Shown here: positions 1 to 12,548 of the stretch, in pieces
Numbering within the stretch: position 1 is the stretch's first letter
Layout: each line of letters opens with the position of its first letter
NCBI GenBank assembly: GCA_037126765.1
Contig: JBBCBC010000007.1
Span: 29,273,667 to 29,337,666, forward strand
Direction of reading: 5' to 3'
Origin: Stenogyne calaminthoides
Taxonomy: Eukaryota > Streptophyta > Magnoliopsida > Lamiales > Lamiaceae
DNA length: 64,000 nucleotides
The notes under the pieces: generated by a model
Told to the model about the DNA's origin: nothing
Database searches by the model: none
The model's input: only the letters and a program-made list of their open reading frames with translations
Program-made: the position numbers and the translations under genes

Positions 1-2752
1 GTGATCTATGAAAAAAAAATGCCTATACTACCCACTCATATTATCCGTTGGGAAAAACGATTACAATATCACATGAGGGTTGCGATAGAGAAAAATATTA
101 TAATACTATCCGGTGGGTCAGTTTTAGAGGGACGACGAAGCTGTGATACATGTAGACAACTTTAAAACGTTTTCGAAACATGGTTATAATAGGAAAACGG
201 ACACCCGAGTCAAAAGTTATGGCCAAAACAGTTTTCACCATCCAATGGCCAAAACCCCAATCCCCGTTTCCAGTTCCTCCATCCGACATTGCTCATCCTT
301 GAGATCAAAATTACAACAAGAACAAGCAAAACCCTACTACAGTGATCAATGAAAAAAAATTCCTATACTACTCACTAATATTATCCGTTGGGAAAAATGA
401 TTACAATATCACACGAGGGTTGCAATAGAGAAAAATATTATAATACTATCCGGTGGGTCAGTTTTATAGGGACAGCTAAGCTGTGAGACATGTAGACGAC
501 TTCAAGATGTTTCCGAAACATGGTTATAATAGGAAAATGGACATCTGAGTCAAAAGTTAAGGCCAAAATAGTTTTCACCATCCAATGGCCAAAACCCCAA
601 TCGCCGTTTCCAGATCCTCCATCCGACTTCGCCCATCCTTGTGATCAAAATTACAACTAGATCATGCAAAACCCTACTACAATGATCTATGAAAAAAATG
701 CCAATACTACCCACTCATATTATCCGTTGGAAAAAACGATTACAATATCACACTAGGGTTGCGATAGAGAAAAATATTATAATACTATCTGGGGGGTCAG
801 TTTTAGAGGGACGACGAAGCTGTGAGACATGTAGACAACTTTAAGACTTTTCCGAAACATTGTTATAATAGGAAAATGGACACCCGAGTCAAAAGTTATG
901 GCCAAAACAGTTTTCACCATCCAATGACCAAAACCCGAATCGCCGTTTCCAGATCCTCCATCCGACATTGCTCATCCTTGCGATCAAAATTACAACAAGA
1001 ACAAGCAAAACCCTACTACAGTGATCTATGAAAAAAAATGCCCATACTACCCACTCATATTATCATTTGGGAAAAACGATTACAACATCACATGAGGGTT
1101 GCAATAGAGAAAAATATTATAATACTATTTGGTGGGTCAGTTTTAGAGGGATGACGAAGCTGTGAGACATGTAGATGACTTCAAGACATTTCCGAAACAT
1201 GGTTATAATAGGAAAACGGACACCCGAGTCAAAAGTTATGGCCAAAACAATTTTCACCATCCAATGGCCAAAACCTCAATCGCCGTTTACAGATACTCCA
1301 TCCGACATCGCTCATCCTTGCGATCAAAATTACAAAAAGAACAAGCAAAACCCTACTACAGTGATTTATAAAAAAATATTCCAATACTATCCACTCATAT
1401 TATCCGTTGGGAAAAACGATTACAATATCACACGAGGGTTGCGATAGAGAAAAATATTATAATACTATCCGGTGGGTCAGTTTTAGAGGGACGACGAAGC
1501 TGTGATACATGTAGACAACTTTAAAATGTTTCCGAAACATGGTTATAATAGGAAAACGGACACCCGAGTCAAAAGTTATGGCCAAAACAGTTTTCACCAT
1601 CCAATGGCCAAAACCCCAATCCCCGTTTCCAGATCCTCCATCCGACATTGCTCATCCTTGAGATCAAAATTACAACAAGAACAAGCAAAATCGTACTACA
1701 GTGATATATGAAAAAAAATTCCTATACTACCCACTAATATTATCCGTTGGGAAAAACGATTACAATATCACACGAGGGTTGCAATAGAAAAAAATATTAT
1801 AATACTATCCGATTGGGTCAGTTTTATAGGGACGGCTAAGCTGTGAGACATGTAGACGACTTCAAGACGTTTCCGAAACATGGTTATAATTGGAAAACAG
1901 ACATCTGAGTCAAAAGTTATGGCTAAAATAGTTTTCACCATCCAATGGCCAAAACACCAATAGCCGTTTCCAGATCCTCCATCCGACATCGCCCATCCTT
2001 GTGATCAAAATTACAACTAGAACAAGCAAAACCCTACTACAGCGATCTATGAAAAAAAAATGCCAATACTACCCACTCATATTATCTGTTGGAAAAAATG
2101 ATTACAATATCACACGAGGGTTGTGATAGAGAAAAATATTATAATACTATCCGGTGGGTCAGTTTTAGAGGGACGACGAAGCTATGAGACATGTAGACAA
2201 CTTTAAGACGTTTCCGAAACATGGTTATAATATGAAAATGGACACCCGAGTCAAAAGTTATGGCCAAAACAGTTTTCACGATCCAATGACCAAAACCCGA
2301 ATCGCCGTTTCCAGATCCTCCATCCGACATTGCTCATCCTTGCGATCAAAATTACAACAAGAACAAGCAAAACCCTACTACAGTGATCTATGAAAAAAAA
2401 TGCTCATACTACCCACTCATATTATCATTTGGGAAAAACGATTACAATATCACACGAGGGTTGCAATAGAGAAAAATAGTATAATACTATCTGGTGGGTT
2501 AGTTTTAGAGGTATGACGAAGCTGAGAGACATGTAGATGACTTCAAGACATTTCCGAAACATGGTTATAATAGGAAAACGGACACCCGAGTCAAAAGTTA
2601 TGGCCAAAACAATTTTCACCATCCAATGGCCAAAACCCCAATCGCCGTTTCCAGATACTCCATCCGACATCGCTCATCCTTGCGATCAAAATTACAAAAA
2701 GAACAAGCAAAACTCTACTACAGTGATTTATGAAAAAAAATGCCAATACTAC
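1..2752. repeat. Satellite array segment 1, ~340-bp monomers
   Basis: About eight head-to-tail monomers of 339-342 bp. Landmarks recur in each unit: GTGATCTATGAAAAAAAA, the ATTATCCGTTGGGAAAAACG block, GAGACATGTAGACGACTTC, and GAGTCAAAAGTTATGGCC. Monomers are not equally alike: units starting four apart resemble each other more than neighbours do (for example 98-289 with 1457-1648, and 777-968 with 2139-2330), giving a 1.36-kb tetrameric higher-order repeat. The segment continues past the left window edge and is cut at 2752 by an LTR element. Short ORFs of 60-110 codons on both strands are by-products of low stop density in the monomer, not genes. Confidence 0.97.
2748..2752. repeat. Target-site duplication, left copy (ACTAC)
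   Basis: The five bases before the element at 2753 are ACTAC, and the five bases after its other end (16808-16812) are also ACTAC. A perfect 5-bp duplication is what copia integrase leaves. It shows that both outer ends of this element are original. Confidence 0.95.
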
Positions 2753-4668
2753 TGTTGGTCCCGGTGCAAACGAGTTTTACACGTGTATGGGGGGGGGGAA
2801 TACACGTGTTCAGTGTTTATAAAACTTTTTCTTACTGAGGTCAGCTTGGGTCAGATAATCCTGAAGATTAGGTTCTGAGAAGCACAGATCGCTCTGAGTC
2901 AAAGTCTACTGAGACAGTGATCCTGAGCTGCTTTCAGATACCTCAGATAATCCCAACTGAGTCCTGAGTGTCAGAGATCCTGAGTTGCTTGGATCAGATA
3001 ACTAACTTACTGAATCCTCAAATGAGATGGTAACTATCTGTTCTAGCTACTCAGTCGTGCGGAATGATTGACCCTTAGTTTATACTCGTTTTAAGCTTTG
3101 CTGAAAACCTTCACTTTATGAAATAGTGATTAAGCTGTGATTCACTTATGCAACTTCAGTGGATTGATTCCAACTGAATATCAGTGAAAAGTATGCTTTC
3201 AAAATCAAGTCAATGCAACAGTTAAGCACAGATAAGGAAAGCAATAAAGAACACAACAATTATAGTGGTTCAGAGACTCAAGCTCCTACATCCACTCTCT
3301 CTGATCCTCAGAGAAATTCACTATCAACTTCTGAGCTTTCTGACTACCTCGCGTAGTTTACTTACTCAACTCGGCCCTGAGTTTTCTGACTACTCCACGT
3401 AGTTTACTTACTCAACCCGACCTTGAGCTTTCTGACTACCTCCGTAGTTTACGTACTCAAACACAAACAAGCTTTCAGACTACCCCTGTAGCTTACTAAC
3501 TTCTCCTCTAGAGTTTTCTGACTACTCCGCGTAGTTTACTAACTCTTTACAACTCTTCTCACCAACAAACACACTCCAACTACCTTCTCAAGGGTTTGGG
3601 GTTTCTCGGTTGGTTTCCAACTAGGATGAGATATCCTTTACAATAAAGCACAATGCAAAGGGTTAGGATATCTCGACTAAGTTTTGGATAATTCTTTATC
3701 AAGCTAGGCTTAGTATAGAGAGCTCTCTTCAATGTAGAAGCACTTGGGAAATTCTATTTTTTTCGAATGCTTTAACTTTTGCAAGAATAAGTTTGAGCTC
3801 TTGAGTTGCGTATAAATTTCCCGTAACCTTACAATGTAGAGGGTCATCAGTATTTATAGGCATACACCAAGGTCACTTTTGAAAACTATCCGTTGGAGAG
3901 ACAACTTCGTGAGTTCCCTTTTATGGTGTGTGAGAAACGGCTATATTTAGGCAATAGCCTTTCATGTAGCCGGTCTTCACTTTTTGCAGTCTGGAACTTT
4001 TGTACATCTGACATCCTTTTCAGCGACCTGTCACTGTCAGTGTCAGTATGGTACAGTGTTGTCTTCCTCTTTTTGACTTTTGTCTCCAGTTAAAGGTAGA
4101 CACCTTCAACGGCTCTTTTTGGTTACAAACTCTGAGTTTGATATAACCTTAACAACACTTCTGACTTAGTTCCTTTTGTCTGCTTTTGATTGTCTTGGCA
4201 ATATCTAACTTTCTAAGGAATCGCGTTTTTCTCAGTATTGCATCCTTCAGATAGATATATTCAATGCCTCGGAACATTCAGGTTTATACTGAGCGTTCAG
4301 TACATTACTGAGTCATCAGTAATTTTACTGTGTCATCAGTATTCTTGATCTTCAATCTTCAGTCTTCAGTCTTGAGTCTTCAGAGTCTTCTGAGTCTTCA
4401 GGGTCTTCTGAGTCTTCAGAGTCTTCTGAGTCTACTGACTGGTATACTGAATCTTCGTGCTGAGTCTTCAGTTCCTCAGTATCCTACCGAGTCTTCAGTA
4501 CCTATCCTGAACTGTATCTGCTGACTATACATTCTGCAGATAACATCCTGAATATTCTAAAAACTGAATCCTGACTCAACTATCAAGATCATTCTGAACA
4601 TGTCAAACTCAGGGGTTTTTGGGATCAAATCAAAATCATATATCTTTTATTAAATTCATCTCCCAACA
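2753..4668 (-). repeat. 3' LTR of element 1
   Basis: 1916 bp, bounded by TGTTGGTCCC at 2753 and CTCCCAACA at 4668 on the plus strand, so in element sense it starts TGTTGGGAG and ends GGGACCAACA. It matches 14858-16807 along its length. Most differences between the copies are CAG/CTG in this copy against CG or CCG in the other. U3 contains a run of GAAGACTCA-type repeats (plus-strand TGAGTCTTC, about 4370-4440). A TATA motif reads at 3851-3858 on the minus strand. Near the outer end, two CACGTG palindromes flank a run of ten G. Confidence 0.95.
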
Positions 4669-4682
4669 ATTTCCCCCTTTTT
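4669..4682 (-). promoter_or_regulatory. Polypurine tract of element 1
   Basis: The minus strand reads AAAAAGGGGGAAAT directly against the TGTTGGG start of the 3' LTR. This is the expected plus-strand primer for reverse transcription. The same tract sits at 38843-38856 in the related element. Confidence 0.92.
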
Positions 4683-5138
4683 GATGATGCCAAAACCTAT
4701 CTTGTTACAAAACATATAACCTATACTCAGGTTTCAGTTTATCCTATTACAAGATTGGTTGTCTCCCAACAATTTCCTAAATCTGAAAAACTCCCAAGAA
4801 TTTCAGAGAGTCTCCCAATCAATTTAAATCATTTAGCAATTTCTTCAGTAATGAATCTCTTTAATTAGTTCATTACCAAATACTTAAACAATTTCTCCCA
4901 TATAAACATACAATCAGTTCAGAGACATTCATTCAGGCATATCAAAATAAAAGACATGTAAATAAGATAATGAGATATTATCTTTTGAGCATAATGATAA
5001 ATCTTCATTGATGATTGATATCCCATTACAGATTACAATGAGTTTATCAACAAAATCAAAAAGACAATTTTTTTTTTAAAGATTACAGACTCTTCCGAGT
5101 CTTCAGTCTTCTGATTTGGCTCTTCAGTCTTCTGCTCT
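4683..5138 (-). other. 3' non-coding region of element 1
   Basis: About 455 bp between the third ORF stop and the purine tract. AT-rich, no ORF worth noting. The equivalent stretch of element 2 is 38388-38842 and is clearly similar, including TTTTGGCATCATCAAAAAG next to the purine tract, which is an inverted match to the first part of the LTR. Confidence 0.75.
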
Positions 5139-8100
5139 TCAGTTTGCTTCATTCTCAACTTCATCAGCGGGCACCTCCAGGTCGAACATTCCGAAAAATC
5201 TCTTCTTCAGCTCATTTCTTTCCTTGATGATGTCCGGACTGTTTCCTGTTAGACCCAACTGACCAGCATACTGAGCAATTTCTTGAGTAATGGCCTTCTC
5301 ATTCACCAAGCCATTACCAAGTCTTGGAGGAGGATAGGAATATGGACCAGGGGCTACTATCTGTACCTCTCCTTCATCCGCAAGGTTAATCCAGCCCTGT
5401 AGATACTTTGGATAGAAGGTAAGGAGATATTCAATGAATGCTTCATTCTGATATGAGCTTTCCCCTCTCCATTCCCTGAGAACATCATAATTGAACCAGA
5501 AGGTTCTCTTGACTTCTTCCCACATATCGTTGAGTTTGATAGGCATCCATTTATCAACGTGGGGCCACTTTAGTGCTTTTGATGTCTCTTTCCTCTTGCT
5601 CGCAAACTTCCTGAATTCACTCCTTCGCTTCTGCTCTTCGTCTATCTTCTTTCTGATCACAGACGCTCATGAGACCGAAGTAGCAGCTTTCTTAGCTTGT
5701 TCTAATTGGAGTGTCTTAAGAGCATCTCTCGTGTTGAAGACTTTCTTCTGAGGTTGAGACTCAGATTCTTCTATTTCTTCATCATCCAGAATCAACTTTC
5801 TCTGAATTGGCTTAGAAGCCTTCGCACGTTTACTTACAGGTTGAACAACGCCCAAGGCTTTCCTCTTCATAGGCAGTTCAGCAGCAGCATGGCTTGTTCC
5901 AACCTTTGCTCTAGCACTCAGTTTCTCTCTTGCAATATCAAGCATGGTTTGCTCAGAAACTTGAGTGTAGATAGGCTTTTCTACCTGAGCGAACTTCAAC
6001 TTCTCAGTAGCTTCGACTTCTCTTAAGGCTTTGGCTAGATTATACATTTCAGCATCTTTCTGAGCCTTCTTTTCCAAAGTACGTGCCATGAACTTTCTGA
6101 GGTCTTCAACTTCCTTTTCCCCCTTCTTGGCACCGTAATTTGGAAGAAGTCTGGAGAGTGCTGTGTCCATGTGATATTGTTCTTTGCTCACACAAATGAA
6201 CTTCTCCGCTATCTCGATCTTGTTAGTCTCTTCCACCCTCCTTAGATGGTTCTTGGCCACAGAAAATTCTTCAGATAAGTGGGCAAACTGGCCAGAGAGA
6301 GCCTCCTTAAGCATCTCTGTCATCTTGGTCATGAGCACTGAGCTCATTTCCTCAACAACAAATTTTATCATCACTTCATTCCTCTCTGCCAACTTTACCT
6401 CTAGAAATGCAAATGACTCACAGTGCTTTTGATTCATTTCAAAGATCGAGCTCGACCTTGACTCCCTCCACTTTTCATTCAAATTATCTTCCATGGAGGT
6501 CATCTGTGAGGTCGAGTGTTTTTGGATTAGCACCACTCAAGAAAGTGACTAAGACTTTCCATCCGATGAGCTTGATTGGCCAATGTTTCTTCCATCCGAG
6601 CAATCTTGATCATCATTGGCTCAACCTTCTCAAGTTTGTCCATCAAGGGAGTGAGATCAATCTCAAGAACCTTCTCGCACCTTCATGTTTTGTTTGATCA
6701 TCCCGAGCTTGACTTCATTACGAGCTCCGATCTCTAATCGAGCCTTAGTCGCATTTATCGGACAATTGAGAATTAAAGATAGAACTTTTCATTAACTTTG
6801 GCATAATTGTTAATAGTGCGAAAAGGTACTGAAGAGTGCTAACTTCGATCGAGGTTGACCAATTTCAGTTGATCGGCAACATAAGTCTCCTTTTCCATCT
6901 CGAGACTAATTCTCAACATCTCCTGTTGGTCCCCATCTCCATCTTGAGATTTGTCCCTCTTTTGGGGGGCACCAACCCGATGCTTTTTCTTTCGGCTAAC
7001 TTCCTCCGAACCCGGCTCATCAAAATCGGAGTTTTTCATCCCGAGCTTTGTCCTTCGAACCACGAGAAGTCGGTCGAAAAAGGCATCTCCTCATTCCACC
7101 CGATCTTCCCTCCGAAAGCGACAATATCAAGCATCTCGGGAAGAGTCGATTGAGAATGAACACATTTGTCCTTAATCAAGAAAAAAGCGTCTTGCGGATC
7201 GAGGTATGGTGAGCTCGAGGTAGCGATCAAGAATGAACCGTTCCCCTTGCTCCTCCACTTCGCCTTCTTGACCTCGCCCTTCTTCCATCTCGGGCTCTCT
7301 GGTTCGATTGGAGGCCTGCCTGGCGAGGGATCAAGGAGTAGATCACTCGGGGGCTCATCAAGGATATTCTGCTCCCGAGTCTCGGCCCGACCTCTGAAGG
7401 TTGTGAAGTCGGTCCTCGGTTGCATCTGAGTGGGTTACGGGTCTAAAGTGACACTTCCTCGATTGGTTACGAGTTGGATCTTCTATTTGTCTGGTAGCCG
7501 GTTTTTTTCGATAGGAATCTCGAGGCTGAGTTCCTTTGAAAATTTCTGAGAAATTTTATGCGAACTTAGAGATGTCTCAAGCACCTCGGAAGACACATTC
7601 CTCGATCACAGTCTTGTGCCTTTGAGATAACTGAGCCAATACTTGCAATGGCGAACTCTGGCGGTTTGGCCCTCGGGTTGAATCTCCTCCCTCATCCTTT
7701 GTCATCTTCATCGGTGAGAACCACCAATCTTCTGCGCTTTGGGGCAAGGTTCTTACCTTCATTATTCTTGCACCTGCTCCATCTTTGCCTCCAACAAAAC
7801 CTTCCCCGGGTTTTTGAGTCTCTTTTCGGCCATAATGGTGATTCTACCTTCTTTTCTCTCTTCCCCACGATGGCTTTTCTTTTTTGCGAAAGAATGGGTT
7901 TAAAGAGAATTTTGGACTTAGGGAATGGGGTCGAATTGGCGAAGATATCCTCCTCCTCTCTGCACATTTCCAAAATATAAGCAATTTTGGTGGCATGGTG
8001 GATCTTGCCTTTTATTGAGATCGCCCCGTCAACCTTCTTCAAAACTTTGATCTGCTCACTCACCGTCTGAATCAAAAACTTCAGCCAGTTGAAGTCTGTG

Positions 8101-8660
8101 GTGGGTGAGGCCTCGATTCGCCGCCATCAATCGAGCTTGAGTCTTGATCGCTCAAAACTCCCAAGACTCATGATGCTCTTGCTCACAATATCCATCAACA
8201 CACGATATTGTGGCTTTAAGTGCTTCTTATGCAATGTCGCCTCAAACTTAACAGGATTCTCAGCAATCCTATCTAAGTACTCCTGCTCTCTACCCGACAT
8301 ATACATAGTAGGATCCTCTCCTCTATCACAGAGCTCAAAAACATCATTCAGATTTTTCGGAACTACATACAGTTCCCTCTCAAAATCGACGTATTTGGAC
8401 GACTGCTCTAAATGTGATACAATTATCTTAGAATGCATACAACCCTCTTCATCTATCTTCAAGTTATAGATGAATTCGATTACCTCTTTCGAAAACTCCT
8501 GGTCTAGTCGGCTTGCGACTAGTTGGGTGAGTTTAGCCAGTCGAATCATATGCAGAGCCTCCTCTTCTGGCTTTGAGTTGGTTGTGCTTTCAAGTGAGAC
8601 AACGAACTCGTACCACGGCTTGTTGGTTTCGGCTAATCTCTCGAACAAGGTTGGGGCCAT
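5139..8660 (-). pseudogene. Third ORF beyond pol, envelope-like position, broken by frame changes
   Basis: A coding-like stretch of about 3.5 kb, open in successive frames: 8660-8127 (start codon at 8660), 8075-7692, 7425-7036, 7063-6839, 6536-5667 and 5660-5139, where it ends in an acidic tail. Nearly 1,170 codons in total. The first part is globular-looking, rich in Leu, Glu and Lys. The middle (about 6290-7430) is charged and Pro/Ser-rich. The stretch 6536-5980 has heptad-like Leu/Ile/Met spacing typical of coiled coil. The end is Lys/Arg-rich. I see no signal peptide or clear membrane segment, so 'env-like' rests on position only (Sireviruses carry an ORF here). The same protein is encoded at 36146-38387, about 1.3 kb shorter. 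Several frame changes coincide with CAG/CTG differences between copies and may not be real. Function unknown. Confidence 0.72.
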
Positions 8661-8910
8661 TTTAGAGATTGATTGGAGAAATGAAGCTTTAGGTTTTGGA
8701 GATTTCTGGGCAAAGGGAATTTATTTGCAGAAGATTTGGGAACGAAAGGTTTGATAAAATTTTGGCTTGAATGGCTTATTGGGGTTTATATAGCTTCGAG
8801 ATCGTGGGGAATCACGTTGGTTAGGTGAAAAACAACGGTTGAGATTAATCGGGTATCTGAACCAAGCGATCTCCGAAAAAGTAAGCCGCCAAAACATCCT
8901 CATTGGTCAT
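8661..8910 (-). promoter_or_regulatory. Promoter-like block upstream of the third ORF (element 1)
   Basis: Read on the minus strand: CCAAT at 8906-8902, CACCTAACCAAC (AC-type MYB site) at 8827-8816, TATATAAA at 8792-8785, then a leader of about 125 bp to AAAATGGC at the start codon. Element 2 keeps all four signals in the same order and spacing. This looks like a complete class II plant promoter inside the transposon, which suggests separate transcription of the third ORF. The inference comes from motifs and conservation only. Confidence 0.6.
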
Positions 8911-9309
8911 TAATGTAGCAGAGCATTAAATGACTGTTGACCTTCTTCGGAATTTAAAACGATCCCGCCCAAAAACATTCCTCAGGTGTTTTGTATTTAT
9001 TGTGAATGATTACTGAGTTTTTCTTGAGCAATAAATGAGTCGCATGAGTCATTACTTCTTCAGACTAATTTCCCTCTATCGGTCTTCTTTCGAGTCTTGA
9101 CCTTGACAAAATGTCGATTATAGTCTTGAAATCTTGAATTGGTTCAATATGATTACGATCTTGACCTTGATAAATCTGAGTTTCTGAGACTCGATTCGAA
9201 GATTTCCATTTTATCTGAAGCTTCTCGGAAGAATTCCGAAAAACTTCATGCATCTGAAAATCTTCAATTTTTTTTTTTTTGACTCTATACACCTGGTTCT
9301 AACATCCCT
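8911..9309 (-). other. Spacer between RNase H and the third-ORF promoter
   Basis: About 400 bp after the end of RNase H. A 75-codon open stretch (9292-9065) starts near a poly-T run and is not recognised. Its counterpart in element 2 follows an in-frame pol stop at 35528, so it is most likely untranslated. Confidence 0.55.
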
Positions 9310-11372
9310 AATTCAACTGAAAGTTCCTGAAATCTTGATTCCGCCAAAGGTTTAGTCAAGATATCAGCTCTTTACTTATCAGTATGAATTTTCTCCATCC
9401 TTATGTCCTTCTTCTCGACATGATCTCGATGAAGTGATGTCCGATATCCACATGCTTGCATCTCGGTGTGCAATACGGATTTTGTGAAATAGCAATGGCA
9501 CTATTATTGTCACAAAATATTGGTACTTCATTAGGCTACAACTTTATAATCCCTTAATTGTTGTCTGCGAGCCAAAGAATCGAGCACGCAGCAGACTTCC
9601 TGCGACCATGTATTCAAACTTCAGTAATCTTGGTTGTCACTTCGAGGTCCGCTTTCTTCCGAAAACCAAGATATCAACTTACTTCCTAGAAATTGACAAG
9701 TTCTGAAGTGGACTTCCTGTCAATCTGCAACCTCCATAATCGACATCTCGAGTAACCCGGTTAATTCAAGGTTATCATCACCGGATACCATAATCCTCCA
9801 TTCATCGTGCCCCCTTAAGATACTTGATGTATCTTTTTGGCGACCTCCATGTGACTAGCCTTAGGATTTACTTGGTATCTTGCACATATCCCAACAAAGA
9901 AATGTTATATCCGCCTACTTGCGTGAGATAGAGCAATGATCCAATGATTCCTCTATAATCGGTATGGCTTCTTGATTTGCCTTGAATCGGGATCCATCTT
10001 GCGGTTAGTATTCATAGGAATCCTAAGCGTATTTGCAATCTATACACCATATTTGGCAATCGGATCTACGGTGTACTTTGCACGGTTGATGAATATTCCT
10101 TCCTTTGATTGTTTCACTTGAAGACCTAGAAAAGAAATTCATCTCTCCCATCATTGACATCTCAAACTTGCCTTTCATCGTGTTGAAAACTTTTCACCAC
10201 AACCGATGGTTTGAGATCCAAAAATGATGTCATCAACATATATCTGAACTAGTAAGATATCTTCCCAATCCTCTATCCTGAAAAGAGTTCTATCAACGAT
10301 CCATTTGACAAAACCATGGTCGATGAAGAAACCGAGAAAGAGTATCATACCATGCTCGGGTGCTTGTTTGAGACCATACAAAAGCTTTTCCGAGCACAGT
10401 AAACTTGGTCATTCTGTTTGAAACCGGAGGTTGTTCCACATAAACCTCTTCTTTAAGCACGCCGCTCAAAATGCACTTTTCACATCCATTTGATAGGTCA
10501 TGAACTTCATGTGGGTAGCATATGCAAGAAACAATCGATGGCTTCTAGTCTTTGCAACAGGTCTGCAAAGGTTTCATCATAATCCAAGCCTTCTTCTTGG
10601 GAATAACCTTGTGCAACTAGCCTTGCCTTGTTTCTCACAATGTTGTTGTTTTCATCTCTTTTTTATTCTTGAAAACCCACTTAGTTCCAATGACATTGTG
10701 CCATTCTGGTCTATCTACCACCTCCCCATACTTCATTCCTCGAGAATTGATTCAAATTTCATCTTGCATAGCGAAAGAATCCAATGAGAATCTTGTAGAG
10801 CTTCACCAATCTCGGTAGGTTCTTTCTCGATAGGAAGCAGCCAGAATAGTGCACTCTCACCATGGAACCTTCTTGTTTTAACACCTTCGGTTAGATCACC
10901 CACAACTCGATTTGTCGGATGACTATCTAACCATTTCCTTCTTGATGTTCCCCTTCAAGAATATCCTCAACATTTGAAATGTTAGGTTCGATTAAATCGA
11001 TGAAACTTCGAGGAACAATGCGAAAAAGGAGAAAGGGAATCATCTCCCTCGGGGAAATTCTATTGAAACATTGTCGAGACATTTGTTCCCCTTTGGTTGA
11101 TAGATTCGGAAAATTTGCCTCACCGTGACCACATCTTCATTAAGATCACATACCCGAGTCCGAATCGGTGTCTGCTCAGATTGGTAACCTTTTGGAGTGT
11201 TGGTTTTCTGAGTCTCACCATCCTCGATTTCCATCCCGAACTTCTTTATCTGAGTCCGAGTCACTCCAATCATAGATAGTGACCGACTTCTTCTTTTCGA
11301 GTTCGATGGATGATTTATCTTTCGCTTTTGGGGCTTAATCTGGTGATCCTCTTAGTCGGTTCATCTCAAGCA
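9310..11372 (-). pseudogene. Reverse transcriptase and RNase H of element 1, with the integrase-RT linker
   Basis: Minus-strand pol C-terminal half in several frames. From 11273 to 11040 is an acidic, Thr/Glu-rich linker ending in a conserved NKCLDNV-type segment. RT follows: the KWVFKNK-like start lies near 10690, and a frame at 10381-10175 contains YGLKQAP followed by the catalytic Tyr-Val-Asp-Asp box (codons at 10240-10229). RNase H lies at about 9540-9400, with the FCDNNSAIAIS core (9530-9482) and a KHVDIGHHF-like segment (9466-9419). These are the copia RT and RNase H signatures. Multiple frameshifts make it non-functional as written. Confidence 0.85.
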
Positions 11373-12545
11373 TCATGTTCTGTTTCTTACGAACACAAGT
11401 AGATTCATCAAAAACAACATGAGGTGTTTCTTCCACAATAAGAGTCCTACAGGTTGTAAACTCGAAAGCTTTCTTGACTTGAAATATCCTAAGAATATTC
11501 CTTCATCGACTTTTACTATCAAATGTTTCAACCGATCTTTACCATTATTGTGTATGAAACACTTGCAACCAAACACACGAAAGAAAGAAACAAGAGGCTT
11601 CCTTTCATTCCAAAGCTCATAGGGTGTTTTGCCTTGACTCTTAGTCAGCATGGATCTATTCTGAGAGTAGCATGCAGTGTTGACGACTTTCAAATAAAAA
11701 CCTTTTAGGAATATCGACTTTCAAATATCATTGTCCTTGCGAACTTCTTTCGAGTCCTTTCTCCTTCTTTCAAAGAACACCATTTTGTTGAGGGGTCCTT
11801 GCAGCTGATATTTCATGTGAAATTCCATTCTCTGCACAATAATCAGATATGATATGATTTATAAATTCAGTTCCTTTGTCAGATCTGATTTTGACCACAC
11901 TCAAATTTTTCTCAATACTGAGCCTTTTTAGTAACTCTGGCAGCTTTATCTGAGTCTCTTTCTTACTAAGTAAGAATATGAACCAAGTATATCTTGAGTA
12001 ATCATCAACTACTACCAATGTGTATTTCCTGCCATTAGTGCTCACAGGTGTTATAGGACCAAAAAGATCCATATCACGATGGCGAAGTATTCTCATCAAG
12101 AGAAAACTTCTACTTTGCTTTTAAATGATGCTTTTATTTGTTTTCCTTTCTGGCACGCATCACAAATATGTTCCTTACTGAACACTTCATTAGGAAGCCC
12201 TCTCACAAGAGCTAATCTTGCAAGCTTGTTCAGGGTTCTGAAATTTAGGTGATTCATTTTTTTATGCCATAACCAACTGGTATCTGTGGAACTTTTAGCA
12301 ACTGAACATGTATCTTTAGGAGTTGAACTCCAATCAGCAAGATACACATTCCCTTTTCTTGTACCAGTCAGTAATACTTTCTGTGATGTATTATCTTTCA
12401 CAAAACATAAGTTCTTAGAGAACTCAACATTAAAACCTTTATCACAGAATTGGCTAATTGAAAGCAAATTATGCTTCAATCCAGATACATATGAAACACC
12501 ATGGATATGAACTGAGTCGATTTCCAAAGTTCCATATCCTTCAGG
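11373..12545 (-). pseudogene. Integrase of element 1
   Basis: Integrase cuts and joins retrotransposon cDNA to the target. The zinc-binding HHCC part is clear in the 12629-12096 frame: WHKKMNHL gives the two His, and CDAC the two Cys. The core follows at 12099-11770, with Asp in MDLFGP, the second Asp in RSDKGTEF, and PQQNG just before the third acidic residue. The frame breaks at about 11785 where element 2 keeps the continuation. The C-terminal part (11693-11373) has the TPYELW and FRVFGCKCF segments of copia integrases. The upstream edge is fused directly to gag-linker sequence because the protease is deleted. Confidence 0.88.
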
Positions 12546-12548
12546 CCT
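12536..12548 (-). other. Protease deletion junction
   Basis: Read on the minus strand, the linker ending AGAAGGCCTGA runs straight into GGATATGGAAC of the pre-integrase region. In element 2 these two points (22809 and about 23228) are separated by about 420 bp that encode the protease active site (Asp-Ser then CSRHMTG). The join in element 1 keeps the reading frame, so gag linker and integrase are fused without a protease. Confidence 0.8.

Noticed and set aside
98..2878. Short ORFs in the satellite as small genes
   Set aside because: They recur in every monomer, overlap on both strands, and have no promoter or start context of their own.
5139..8660. Envelope glycoprotein
   Set aside because: No signal peptide, transmembrane helix or cysteine pattern is visible; only the position resembles env.
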